The notes beneath the pieces were generated by a model. It was not told where the DNA came from, did no database searches, and saw only the letters and a list, made by a program, of their open reading frames with translations. This document shows positions 26,671 to 35,163 of a stretch of DNA of 64,000 nt, in pieces. The stretch is from Buchnera_K aphidicola_B (GTDB lineage: Bacteria > Pseudomonadota > Gammaproteobacteria > Enterobacterales > Enterobacteriaceae). How positions within the stretch are numbered: position 1 is the stretch's first letter; the number at the start of each line of letters is the position of its first letter. The DNA lies in the NCBI RefSeq assembly GCF_039388045.1, contig NZ_CP135015.1:354944-418943 (forward strand), given 5' to 3'. Position numbers and translations under genes: made by a program.

Positions 26671-27624
26671 ATGAAAATAAAATTAGGTGTTATTATGGAT
26701 TCAATGATATCAATTGATATTAAAAAAGATTCCAGTATAGCAATATTATTAGCAGCACAAAAAAGAAATTATAAAATTTATTATATAAATATTAACAACT
26801 TATTTATTAAAAATAATCAAGCTTGTGCTATAATAGAAAAATTAAAAATAAATCTTGCAAATAAAAATTGGTTTACTTTATATAAAAAAAAAAATGTATA
26901 TTTATCATATTTAAATGTAATTTTAATGAGAAAAGATCCTCCATTTAACATGAATTATATATATGCAACATATATTTTAGAAATGGCTGAAAAAAAAGGT
27001 GTTTTAATAATTAATAAACCCAAAAATATAAGAAACAATAATGAAAAAATATTTGCATTACAATTTGATGATATTACACCTGATAGTTTAGTTACTAAAA
27101 AATATTGTGAAATAAAAAAATTTTTCGATATTCATAAGGACATCATTGTAAAACCTTTAGATAGTATGGGTGGAAAATCTATTTTTAGAATTAAAGAAAA
27201 AGATAAAAATCATGCAGTAATTCTAGAAACTATTACAAATAATGAAAAAACTTTTTGTATGATTCAAAAATATTTACCTAGCATCAAAAAAGGAGATAAA
27301 AGAATTTTAATAATCAATGGAAAAATAATACCTTGGTGTTTATACAGAATTCCTAAAACTGGAGAAAATAGAGGAAATTTAGCTAAAGGAGGAATTGCTG
27401 TAGTTAAAAAAATTACTAATACAGAATTTAAAATAGCTAATAAAATATCACCAGTTTTAAAAAAAATGGGTTTATTAATTACAGGAATTGATATTATAGG
27501 AGAAAAATTAACTGAAATAAATATAACTAGTCCTACTGGTATATGTGAAATTGAAAATTATACTTGTATATCAATTACTAAAATTATACTTGATATGATA
27601 GAAAAAAAGTTACAAATATTATAA
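26671..27624 (+). CDS. gshB: Glutathione synthetase
   Basis: Joins gamma-glutamylcysteine and glycine using ATP. Length 317 residues (315 in E. coli). KLGVIMDSMISIDIKKDSS at the N-terminus, IVKPLDSMGGKSIFRI in the ATP-grasp domain, and GENRGNLAKGGIAV (the glycine-rich loop) identify it. Followed by ruvX 56 bases on, as in E. coli. Confidence 0.96.
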   Translation: MKIKLGVIMDSMISIDIKKDSSIAILLAAQKRNYKIYYININNLFIKNNQACAIIEKLKINLANKNWFTLYKKKNVYLSYLNVILMRKDPPFNMNYIYATYILEMAEKKGVLIINKPKNIRNNNEKIFALQFDDITPDSLVTKKYCEIKKFFDIHKDIIVKPLDSMGGKSIFRIKEKDKNHAVILETITNNEKTFCMIQKYLPSIKKGDKRILIINGKIIPWCLYRIPKTGENRGNLAKGGIAVVKKITNTEFKIANKISPVLKKMGLLITGIDIIGEKLTEINITSPTGICEIENYTCISITKIILDMIEKKLQIL

Positions 27625-27680
27625 ATTAATAAAAATAAATATATAAATTTCAAATTACTAAAAAATAAAAAATTAAAAAA

Positions 27681-28085
27681 ATGATTATATTAGGATTTGA
27701 TTACGGTACGAAAAATATAGGCGTAGCTGTTGGACAAAGAATAACAAAAACAGCTCAATCATTAAAAAATATATCAATTAAAAACAACCGACCTAATTGG
27801 ATAGAAATTGAAAATTTATTAAAAGAATGGAATCCAAAAAAAATAATTGTAGGTTTACCATTAAATATTAATGGAAGTAAACAAGAAATAACTAAAAAAG
27901 TAGAAAATTTCGCTAAAATAATATATAAAAAATATAATATCACAGTATTGTTACATGATGAGAGATTTACCACAAAAGAAGCAAAATCAATATTATTTCA
28001 ACAAGGTGGATTTAAAGCATTAAATAAAAAAATACATTCCATATCAGCAGTATTAATTTTAGAAAGTTGGCTAAATATTAAATGA
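27681..28085 (+). CDS. ruvX: RuvX/YqgF-family Holliday junction resolvase-like nuclease
   Basis: RNase H-fold protein, 134 residues (138 in E. coli), implicated in 16S rRNA 5' processing in E. coli. FDYGTKNIGVAVG carries the first catalytic Asp (residue 7), IIVGLPLNINGSKQE and LHDERFTTKEA carry the other acidic residues. Gene order gshB-ruvX is as in E. coli. Confidence 0.95.
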   Translation: MIILGFDYGTKNIGVAVGQRITKTAQSLKNISIKNNRPNWIEIENLLKEWNPKKIIVGLPLNINGSKQEITKKVENFAKIIYKKYNITVLLHDERFTTKEAKSILFQQGGFKALNKKIHSISAVLILESWLNIK

Positions 28086-28147
28086 AATAAAAAATTTTAA
28101 AATTTAATAACAAATTATTTATAAAACATATATTTTAAGAGTACTGT

Positions 28148-29275
28148 ATGTATAAAAAACCAAATTTAAGTCTCTATATACATATACCATGGTGTGTAAA
28201 AAAATGTTTTTATTGTGATTTTCATTCTATAACTAATAATAGAAATTTAGAAAAAAAATATATTAAAAGCCTTATACAAGATTTTAAAAATGATATCAAA
28301 TTAATAAATAATCGTACAATAAATACAATTTTTATAGGAGGAGGAACACCAAACATTTTATCTAATAATTCACTCAGTATATTACTAAAAAAAATAAAAA
28401 AAAAAATAAAAATAAAAAAAAAAACAGAAATAACAATAGAAACAAACCCTAAAAATATTACAATAAAACAAATAAAAAAATTCCAAAAATTAGGTATAAA
28501 TAGAATTTCTATAGGTATTCAAACTTTTAATAATAATTTATTAAAAAAAATCGGTAGAGATCATAATTCCAATAACATTATAGAATTTGTAAAAAAAATA
28601 CAAAATATTAAAAAAAAAAACATAAATTTTGATATTATATATGGTTTACCAAAACAAACTTTAAAACAAGCTTTATCAGATATCAAACAAGCCATTAAAT
28701 TAAAACCAAAACATATATCTTGGTATCAATTAAATATTGAAAAAAACACATTTTTTTATAAAAAAAAAATACAATTACCTAATGAGAATATAATAATGAA
28801 AATAACACAAAAAGGAGAAAAAATACTAAAAAAAAACGGTTATAAACAATATGAAATCTCTTCTTATACAAAAAGAAATTACGAATGTAAACACAATTTA
28901 AATTATTGGAATTTTGGTGATTACTTAGGAATTGGATCCGGAGCACATAGTAAAATAACGAAAAATAATGGAGATATATATCGTTTTGAAAAAAATAAAA
29001 ATATAATAAATTATATAAATGGAGAATTTATTATAAAAAAAAAAAAAATATCAAAAAAAAAAAAAATATTTGAATATTTTATGAACAAATTTAGACTTTT
29101 AAAACCAATAAAATATAAAAAATTTACAGAACAAACTAATATAAAATTTAAAAAAATAAAAAAAAAAATAAAAAAACTTATTTCTAAAAAATACATCAAA
29201 AATAATGGAATTTACTGCAAAACAACTAAAAAAGGACGTTTATTTTTAAATTCTATATTAACTATATTATTATAA
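28148..29275 (+). CDS. hemW: HemW-like radical SAM protein (heme chaperone)
   Basis: Radical SAM family member related to coproporphyrinogen III oxidase but thought to carry heme. Length 375 residues (378 in E. coli). The cluster motif WCVKKCFYCDF has Cys at 16, 20 and 23; IGGGTPNIL binds SAM. The gene is full of A runs, including two A14 tracts four bases apart (29,035-29,048 and 29,053-29,066), giving a Lys-rich C-terminal third. The ruvX-hemW-mutY-yggX order is compact. Confidence 0.93.
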   Translation: MYKKPNLSLYIHIPWCVKKCFYCDFHSITNNRNLEKKYIKSLIQDFKNDIKLINNRTINTIFIGGGTPNILSNNSLSILLKKIKKKIKIKKKTEITIETNPKNITIKQIKKFQKLGINRISIGIQTFNNNLLKKIGRDHNSNNIIEFVKKIQNIKKKNINFDIIYGLPKQTLKQALSDIKQAIKLKPKHISWYQLNIEKNTFFYKKKIQLPNENIIMKITQKGEKILKKNGYKQYEISSYTKRNYECKHNLNYWNFGDYLGIGSGAHSKITKNNGDIYRFEKNKNIINYINGEFIIKKKKISKKKKIFEYFMNKFRLLKPIKYKKFTEQTNIKFKKIKKKIKKLISKKYIKNNGIYCKTTKKGRLFLNSILTILL

Positions 29276-29314
29276 ATTTAATAAAAAAAAAATTTCCATA
29301 ATAATTCAAAAATT

Positions 29315-30355
29315 ATGTTATTAAAAACATTCTTTATACAATCAGTTTTAAATTGGTATCACATTTATGGAAGAAAAAATCTACCATGGCAAAAAAATAA
29401 AAACATTTATAAAATTTGGATCTCAGAAATTATGCTTCAACAAACACAAGTAAAAACTGTTATTCCTTATTTTAAAAAATTTATTAAAAAATATCCTAAT
29501 ATTCAAAGTCTATCCAAAGCTTCTTTGAATGAAATTTTATATATATGGAGTGGATTAGGTTATTATAAAAGAGCAAAATGTATATATCTTACAATAAATA
29601 TAATTAAAAACAAACATAATGGAAAATTCCCAGAAAGTTATTTAGATATAATAAACTTGCCCGGCATTGGAAGATCTACTGCTGGAGCTATTTTATCATT
29701 TTCTTTAAATTATCATTTCCCTGTATTAGATGCAAATATTAAAAGAGTGCTTATTAGATTATATAAAATTAATATAAATAATATAAATTATCAAATTAAC
29801 AAAAAACTATGGTTAATAATAGATAATTTAATACCAATACATAATACTGGTAAATTTAATCAAGCAATGATGGATTTAGGTGCAACAATATGCATTTTAA
29901 AAAAACCTAAATGTATATTATGTCCTATAAAAAAAATCTGTTTATCTTTTACAAAAAAACAAAAAACTATATTTATTCCCACAAAATATTTTAAAAAAAA
30001 AAACAAAAAAAAAAAAATAAAAAAAAAAATATTAATTTTGCAAAAAAAAGAAAAAATATTATTGAAAAAAAACACTAAATATAAAATTTGGAAAGATTTA
30101 TTTATATTACCAATGTTTAAAAATAAAATAAAACTATTTTATTGGATACGTAAAAATAAAATATCATGGAAATCAATAAGAAATATCAAAAAAACAAAAT
30201 ATAATTTAAGCAATATAAAATTACATATTCATGTTATTTTAATAAAAATTAAACTTAAAATAAAAAAAAACAAAAAAAAAATTTGGTATAACATATTAAA
30301 ACCAAAAAAAATAGCAATACCATCAACTATTAAAAAAATAATAAATATGATATAA
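29315..30355 (+). CDS. mutY: Adenine DNA glycosylase MutY
   Basis: Removes adenine mispaired with 8-oxoguanine. Length 346 residues (350 in E. coli). Catalytic Glu in WISEIMLQQTQV (residue 38), helix-hairpin-helix LPGIGRSTAG, catalytic Asp in VLDANIKR (139), and the 4Fe-4S cysteines 193, 200, 203 and 209. The C-terminal recognition domain is extremely Lys-rich, with A11, A13 and A11 tracts around 29,993-30,029. yggX follows as in E. coli. Confidence 0.95.
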   Translation: MLLKTFFIQSVLNWYHIYGRKNLPWQKNKNIYKIWISEIMLQQTQVKTVIPYFKKFIKKYPNIQSLSKASLNEILYIWSGLGYYKRAKCIYLTINIIKNKHNGKFPESYLDIINLPGIGRSTAGAILSFSLNYHFPVLDANIKRVLIRLYKININNINYQINKKLWLIIDNLIPIHNTGKFNQAMMDLGATICILKKPKCILCPIKKICLSFTKKQKTIFIPTKYFKKKNKKKKIKKKILILQKKEKILLKKNTKYKIWKDLFILPMFKNKIKLFYWIRKNKISWKSIRNIKKTKYNLSNIKLHIHVILIKIKLKIKKNKKKIWYNILKPKKIAIPSTIKKIINMI

Positions 30356-30388
30356 TAATAAAAAAATATTAATATATAAGAAATTTAT

Positions 30389-30631
30389 ATGAAAAGAATA
30401 ATTTTTTGCAATTTTTTTAAAAAAAAACTACCAGGTATGGAATATTCGGTTTATTCTGGAAAATTAAGTAAAAAAATATTTAATAATATATCTCAACATG
30501 CTTGGAATTTATGGATCAAAAAACAAACAATTTTAATCAATGAGAAAAAATTAAATATGTCAAACGAAAAAGATAGAAAAAAAATAAAAAAACACATGAA
30601 AAATTTTTTTTTTAAAAAAACTAATGAATAA
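30389..30631 (+). CDS. yggX: Probable Fe(2+)-trafficking protein YggX
   Basis: Small protein linked to protection of Fe-S clusters from oxidation. RIIFCNFFKKKLPGMEY keeps the conserved N-terminal Cys, and KQTILINEKKLNMSN is nearly identical to the family. At 80 residues it lacks about ten C-terminal residues of the E. coli form. Its last 11 bases overlap the convergent sbcB remnant. Confidence 0.93.
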   Translation: MKRIIFCNFFKKKLPGMEYSVYSGKLSKKIFNNISQHAWNLWIKKQTILINEKKLNMSNEKDRKKIKKHMKNFFFKKTNE

Positions 30632-32059
30632 AAAATTTCTTTTTATAATATGAAAGTAAATTTATTTTCCTATTTATATAATTTAGCAATTGTATTAAAA
30701 TAAATTTTTTTTTATCACAAAAAAAATTTTTTGAATATAAATTATGAATCTTATCTTTATAAATATATACAACATGCTTATTAAAATATTTACAACAATG
30801 TTTGATCCATTTTTTTTTCTTTTTAATATTTAAAGTATTAAAAAAATTTCTAGCTTGCATTCGAAATAATAATTTTTTAAGTCTTAAATCCTTAAAACAA
30901 TGAACAACATATTCCCAAGAAAAAATATCTATTTTATGTAATTTATTCATTAAATATTTATCAAAATTATTAAAAAAACCATTATATAATTGTAAATCCA
31001 CATCTTTAGAAAAATAAAAAAAATTTTTTTTAGAAAGAAAACACAAAATTTTATTTTTCCAAATTGTATTTTTTTTTATATAAGATACATTTTTTTCATA
31101 AATACTATTATTTAGATTTAATAATAATAACTTTATGTAACAAACTTTCCCAACGTAAGGAATTAAAATAGGACATTTATTAATATTAATAAAATGCAAT
31201 CCAGAATAAAACAAATTCTTCAGAACATCATTTTTACTTAATGAAAAAGTTTAATAGAAAATAAATATCGTACATCTTGCATTAAATCAACTGCAATTAA
31301 TATATTTTTATTTGCAGGATGCCAAGCAATAGGATAAATAATTCCTATATTACTATAATAATTACTAAAAATAGAAGATATATATAAAAATGGTTTTATA
31401 TTTTTAAAATCTATTAATTTAAATAAATTTTTTTTTTTTCTATATTTGAATAAATATTTAAATAAAATTTTATTTTTTTTATAAAAAAATTTAGTTAATA
31501 ACATAGTAGCATATACATCAGAAATAGCATTATGCGCATCTTCATGAGTAATATGATTTACTTCTGTAAGTTTTTGTAATTTAAAAATTGGGAGTTGATA
31601 TTTATCTTTTGGCCATATAATATTTTCATAACTCAGAACATAATATGCACGTGATATATTTAATAAATCCCAACGTGTATTATTATTTGCATTACTCCAA
31701 GCATATGGATCAAATAAATTTCTATAAAATAAATTTCTAGTAATTTCATCATCAAATGATATGTTATTAAATCCAATAAAACAAGTATTTGATGTTTTCA
31801 TAATATTATATATTTTTTTAGCAAAATTATATTCATTAAAACCATATTTTATTGTTTTTTGCGGTGTGATGTTATTAGTTAAAACAGCTTCCGGATTTGG
31901 AAAATAATCTAATGGAGGAAAGCAATATATGTTTTTAATTTTTTTAAAAAATTTAAATTTAAAATTTGTAATTAAATATGCAAATTGCGCAGGTTTATCT
32001 AAACCGACATTAATACCAAATGTTTCATAATCATAAAAAAAAAAATTAATATATTTAAT
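30621..32059 (-). pseudogene. sbcB: Frameshifted exonuclease I (sbcB)
   Basis: Exonuclease I degrades single-stranded DNA 3' to 5'. The frame FYDYETFGINVGLDKPAQFA, with the first catalytic acidic pair, opens at about 32,059 and runs to a stop at 31,238; a second frame from 31,214 to 30,621 continues the same protein (LHFININKCPIL, DVDLQLYNGFF, ARNFFNTL). Adding one T to the five-T run at 31,244-31,248 joins them into a continuous family-like sequence. There is no in-frame ATG before the conserved start; only ATT codons at 32,059 or 32,050. The first frame begins 6 bases after tRNA-Asn, so it probably rides on that transcript. Other details, such as the DAHNAISDVYAT exonuclease motif, are intact. 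Confidence 0.85.
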
Positions 32060-32065
32060 TTAAAC

Positions 32066-32138
32066 CTCCCCTGACTGGGCTCGAACCAGTGACATACGGA
32101 TTAACAGTCCGCCGTTCTACCAACTGAACTACAGAGGA
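32066..32138 (-). tRNA. tRNA-Asn (anticodon GTT)
   Basis: 73-base tRNA with D arm AGTTCAGTTGGTAGAAC, anticodon loop CTGTTAA (GTT), T loop TTCGAGC and discriminator G. Acceptor TCCTCTG pairs with CAGGGGA with one T-G wobble. Very close to E. coli asnT-type genes. It lies directly upstream of the sbcB remnant on the same strand. Confidence 0.98.
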
Positions 32139-32221
32139 ATATATTTTAATTATAACAAATTAATTTTTATATGTCAAAAAAAAAAAAAAAAACATTTCTG
32201 GATTAATATGTAAATATGTTT

Positions 32222-32227
32222 TATAAT
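32222..32227 (+). promoter_or_regulatory. Possible -10 element for tRNA-Ile2
   Basis: A perfect TATAAT lies 14 bases before the 5' end of tRNA-Ile2, a plausible distance for a tRNA promoter. No convincing -35 hexamer is seen 16-18 bases upstream, and such strings are common in this composition. Confidence 0.3.
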
Positions 32228-32241
32228 AAAAAAATTAAACA

Positions 32242-32315
32242 GGCCCCTTAGCTCAGTTGGTTAGAGCACGCGACTCATAATCGCTAGGTCGCTGGTTCAA
32301 ATCCAGCAGGGGCCA
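32242..32315 (+). tRNA. tRNA-Ile2 (CAT anticodon, expected lysidine-modified)
   Basis: 74 bases; anticodon loop CTCATAA. Although CAT would suggest methionine, the body (GGCCCCTTAGCTCAGTTGG, anticodon stem GCGAC/GTCGC-type, GGTCGCTGGTTCAA) is that of E. coli ileX/ileY, not of elongator tRNA-Met. It should therefore read AUA after modification of C34 to lysidine by TilS, which matters in a genome where AUA is frequent. Discriminator A. Confidence 0.88.
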
Positions 32316-32337
32316 AAAAAAATAAAAAGGTATAAAT

Positions 32338-32964
32338 TTGAACAATATAAAAAAGAATTTTATAAAATTTGCTATTAAAAAAAAAGCACTAAAATTTGGC
32401 CAATTTAATTTAAAATCTGGTCGTGTTAGTCCTTATTTTTTCAATTCTAGTGTATTTTATAAAGGAAAAGATATTTACAAACTAAGTAATTTTTATGCAC
32501 AAACTATAATAAATTCCAAATTAAAATTTGATACTTTATTTGGTTTATCATATAAAGGGATACCAATTTTAACAAGTGTTATATTAACTTTATTTAAAAA
32601 ATATAATTTAAATATACCTTATTGTTTTAATAGAAAAGAAAAAAAAAAATACGGAGAAAAAGGAATATTAATAGGCGATGATATATCTAAAAAAAAAATA
32701 ATAATTTTAGATGATGTCATAACTGCAGGTACAACAATACAAAAAATAAAAAAAATAATACCAAAAGAAACAAAAATATCTGCAATAATAACAGCATTTA
32801 ATAGAAAAGAATATAATTCTAAAATTAAACAAAAAAAAGATAAAATAATTTCTATAATTGATATAAAAGATATAATTAAATTTTTAAAAAATAATAAAAT
32901 AATGTCAAAAGAGTTAGAAATAATTATAGATTATTATCAAAAATTTGTGAAACAGTTTAATTAA
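32338..32964 (+). CDS. pyrE: Orotate phosphoribosyltransferase (TTG start)
   Basis: Converts orotate and PRPP to orotidine 5'-phosphate in pyrimidine synthesis. Length 208 residues (213 in E. coli). ALKFGQFNLKSGRVSPYFFN, YKGIP and the PRPP loop ILDDVITAGTT are clear. The start is TTG at 32,338: it is preceded by AAAAAGG at good spacing, no ATG occurs before the conserved N-terminus, and it lies 22 bases after tRNA-Ile2. Confidence 0.95.
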   Translation: MNNIKKNFIKFAIKKKALKFGQFNLKSGRVSPYFFNSSVFYKGKDIYKLSNFYAQTIINSKLKFDTLFGLSYKGIPILTSVILTLFKKYNLNIPYCFNRKEKKKYGEKGILIGDDISKKKIIILDDVITAGTTIQKIKKIIPKETKISAIITAFNRKEYNSKIKQKKDKIISIIDIKDIIKFLKNNKIMSKELEIIIDYYQKFVKQFN

Positions 32965-32988
32965 ATTAAATATATTATTTAAATAATA

Positions 32989-33741
32989 TTATATAAAAGC
33001 ATGAAAACCATTATTAATAAATGAATTATTTAATGAATAATCTAGTTTTTTATTAAATAAATCTAGTATTTTCCCTCCAGAAGATTTAATAATAACTTCA
33101 CCAGCAGCAGTATCCCATATTCCAGTATTTCCTAATCTAGGATAATAAGATACTTTACCTTCTGCAATTAAACCAAACTTCCAAGATGAACCCATTTTTA
33201 ATGTAAAATAAGATTTTATATTTTTCATATATTGATATTTTTTAATTATATTATGATATCTACTTACTGCAATAGTATATGTATTTTTACAACTTGAAGA
33301 CTTATTTATATAAATTTTTTTTTTATTTTCATACACTTCTTTCCAAGAAATACCTAAATAAGAATAATATAAAATTTTATAAAAAGGTATATATATTAAA
33401 CCCAAAACAGGATTTGCATGTTTTACTAAACATATATTTATAGAAAATTCTGGTATACCCTGTAAAAACTCTTTAGTTCCATCTAAAGGATCAATTAACC
33501 AATATTGTTCCCATTTTTTACATATAGAAATTTCAGGTAAACATTCTTCAGATAATATAGGAATATTAGGCTTAATATCATATAATTTTTGCATAATAAA
33601 TTTATTAACAATGCTATCTATATTTGTTACAGGAGAACCATTATTTTTATATTGTATAGTTATATTTTTATATTTATAATTATAAAAATACATTAATTGT
33701 TCTCCAGCTTCTTTTATTAGATCCTTGAGTTTATTTAACAT
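32989..33741 (-). CDS. cysQ: 3'(2'),5'-bisphosphate nucleotidase CysQ
   Basis: Hydrolyses 3'-phosphoadenosine 5'-phosphate, the by-product of sulfate assimilation and acyl-carrier-protein priming. Inositol-monophosphatase fold, 250 residues (246 in E. coli). Metal-site motifs WLIDPLDGTKEFLQG and GNTGIWDTAAGEVI are intact. It follows rplI by 33 bases on the same strand. Confidence 0.94.
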   Translation of the reverse strand: MLNKLKDLIKEAGEQLMYFYNYKYKNITIQYKNNGSPVTNIDSIVNKFIMQKLYDIKPNIPILSEECLPEISICKKWEQYWLIDPLDGTKEFLQGIPEFSINICLVKHANPVLGLIYIPFYKILYYSYLGISWKEVYENKKKIYINKSSSCKNTYTIAVSRYHNIIKKYQYMKNIKSYFTLKMGSSWKFGLIAEGKVSYYPRLGNTGIWDTAAGEVIIKSSGGKILDLFNKKLDYSLNNSFINNGFHAFI

Positions 33742-33774
33742 AATATTTTTGTAATAATTTATATAAATGTAAAA

Positions 33775-34224
33775 TTATTTCGAAAAAACTTTAATTTTAA
33801 AAGAATTAAATATATCTGGATGAGGTTGAAAAATAATTTCATGTAAACCAATTTTTCTTAAAACACCATTAGGTAAAAATATTTCATGTTTCCTTATTTT
33901 AAATCCTAAATTTTGTATTACATTCTTAATATCCTTCACACCAATAGAACCAAATATTTTACCTTCTCTACTAGATTTAACTAATATATGCATACTTTTT
34001 AATGTACTCAACTGTTTGCATCTTTTATTTGCTTCAATATATAAAATTTTTTCCTTTTTAATAAAATCCTTTTTTTTTATTTTAAAATTTAAAATGTTTT
34101 TTTTAGTTGCTAAACAAGCTTGTCCTTTAGGAATTAAAAAATTTCTACCAAAACCAGGTTTTACAAATACAATACTACCTGTTTCACCTAAATTTTTAAC
34201 ATTACGTAAAAGAATTACATTCAT
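33775..34224 (-). CDS. rplI: 50S ribosomal protein L9
   Basis: Elongated large-subunit protein that influences frame maintenance. Length 149 residues, as in E. coli. VILLRNVKNLGETGSIVFVK and PGFGRNFLIPKGQA are the N-terminal-domain signature. Last ribosomal gene of the rpsF-rpsR-rplI operon. Confidence 0.98.
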   Translation of the reverse strand: MNVILLRNVKNLGETGSIVFVKPGFGRNFLIPKGQACLATKKNILNFKIKKKDFIKKEKILYIEANKRCKQLSTLKSMHILVKSSREGKIFGSIGVKDIKNVIQNLGFKIRKHEIFLPNGVLRKIGLHEIIFQPHPDIFNSFKIKVFSK

Positions 34225-34257
34225 ATATACCTCAGAAGAAATAATAAAAATATAAAA

Positions 34258-34485
34258 TTATTTATGTTGATCAGTATATGGTAATAAAGATAAATAACGA
34301 GCAATTTTTATTGCTCTAGATAATTTTCTTTGATACTTAGCTTTTGTTCCTGTAATTCTACTTGGAACAATTTTTCCATTTTCTGTTATATAATTTTTCA
34401 ATAAAGCAATATCCTTATAATCTATATCTTTTATACCTTCAACAGTAAAACGACAAAATTTACGACGACGATAATAACGTATCAT
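34258..34485 (-). CDS. rpsR: 30S ribosomal protein S18
   Basis: Small-subunit platform protein that partners S6. Length 75 residues, as in E. coli. RRRKFCRFTVEGIKDIDYKD, LKNYITENGKIVPSRITGT and LSRAIKIARYLSLLPY are characteristic. priB, which lies between rpsF and rpsR in E. coli, is absent; only 56 bases separate them. Confidence 0.98.
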   Translation of the reverse strand: MIRYYRRRKFCRFTVEGIKDIDYKDIALLKNYITENGKIVPSRITGTKAKYQRKLSRAIKIARYLSLLPYTDQHK

Positions 34486-34541
34486 ATTATTTCCTATTTA
34501 AAAATATTTCTCTTAAAATATATCAATATTATATCAAAAAG

Positions 34542-34886
34542 TTATTTTTTAATTGTTTTCTGTTCTTCTTTTATTTTAATCATAGGTGATATTTCATTAA
34601 TAATATTCTTTACAGACATAATCATACTTCTAATGATAGAAATATTAAATTTTAAATGTGTTCTTAAATTATCAATTACATCAGGTGCAAGTTCAATATT
34701 CATTAATATGTAATGCGCTTTATGTATTTTTTTTATAGAATAAGCTAATTGCCTTCTACCCCAATCTTCTAATCTATGTATTTTACCTTTTTTTTCTAAA
34801 ACCATATTGCTATAAAATTTTATAATACTAGAAACTTTCTCACTACTATCTGGATGTATCATTAAAATCAACTCATAATGTCGCAT
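34542..34886 (-). CDS. rpsF: 30S ribosomal protein S6
   Basis: Small-subunit platform protein. The ATG at 34,886 gives MRHYELILMIHPDSSEK, preceded by AAGGA at about 10 bases; the TTG at 34,895 would lie too close to that site. IHRLEDWGRRQLAYSIKKIHKAHY is diagnostic (core LEDWGRRQLAY). 114 residues: the acidic C-terminal tail of the E. coli protein (131-135) is missing. Confidence 0.97.
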   Translation of the reverse strand: MRHYELILMIHPDSSEKVSSIIKFYSNMVLEKKGKIHRLEDWGRRQLAYSIKKIHKAHYILMNIELAPDVIDNLRTHLKFNISIIRSMIMSVKNIINEISPMIKIKEEQKTIKK

Positions 34887-35163
34887 ATTATACAATTCCT
34901 TATAATTCTTACAAAAAAATTACATTTGATAAAAATTTTAATATTAAATAAGTATATAAAATATAATAATAAATAATATAAAAAATCAAATAAATAAAAA
35001 AATAAATTATACAAAAATTTAATATAAATATATATATTACCAAATCCATAAAAAAACTTTATTCGCAAAAAATTAAATTTTTTAATTATTTATTATTTTA
35101 AAATATTTTTTATTATAAATAAATATTATTAAAAAATAGAAAAATTCACGAATAAATTTTATA

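Noticed and set aside
32242..32315. Elongator tRNA-Met
   Set aside because: Anticodon CAT fits, but acceptor, anticodon stem and T arm match the E. coli Ile2 tRNAs.
34868..35068. Small minus-strand open frame between rpsF and purA
   Set aside because: It is a Phe/Tyr/Leu string typical of A/T spacers and overlaps the rpsF start; no ribosome site or family resemblance.
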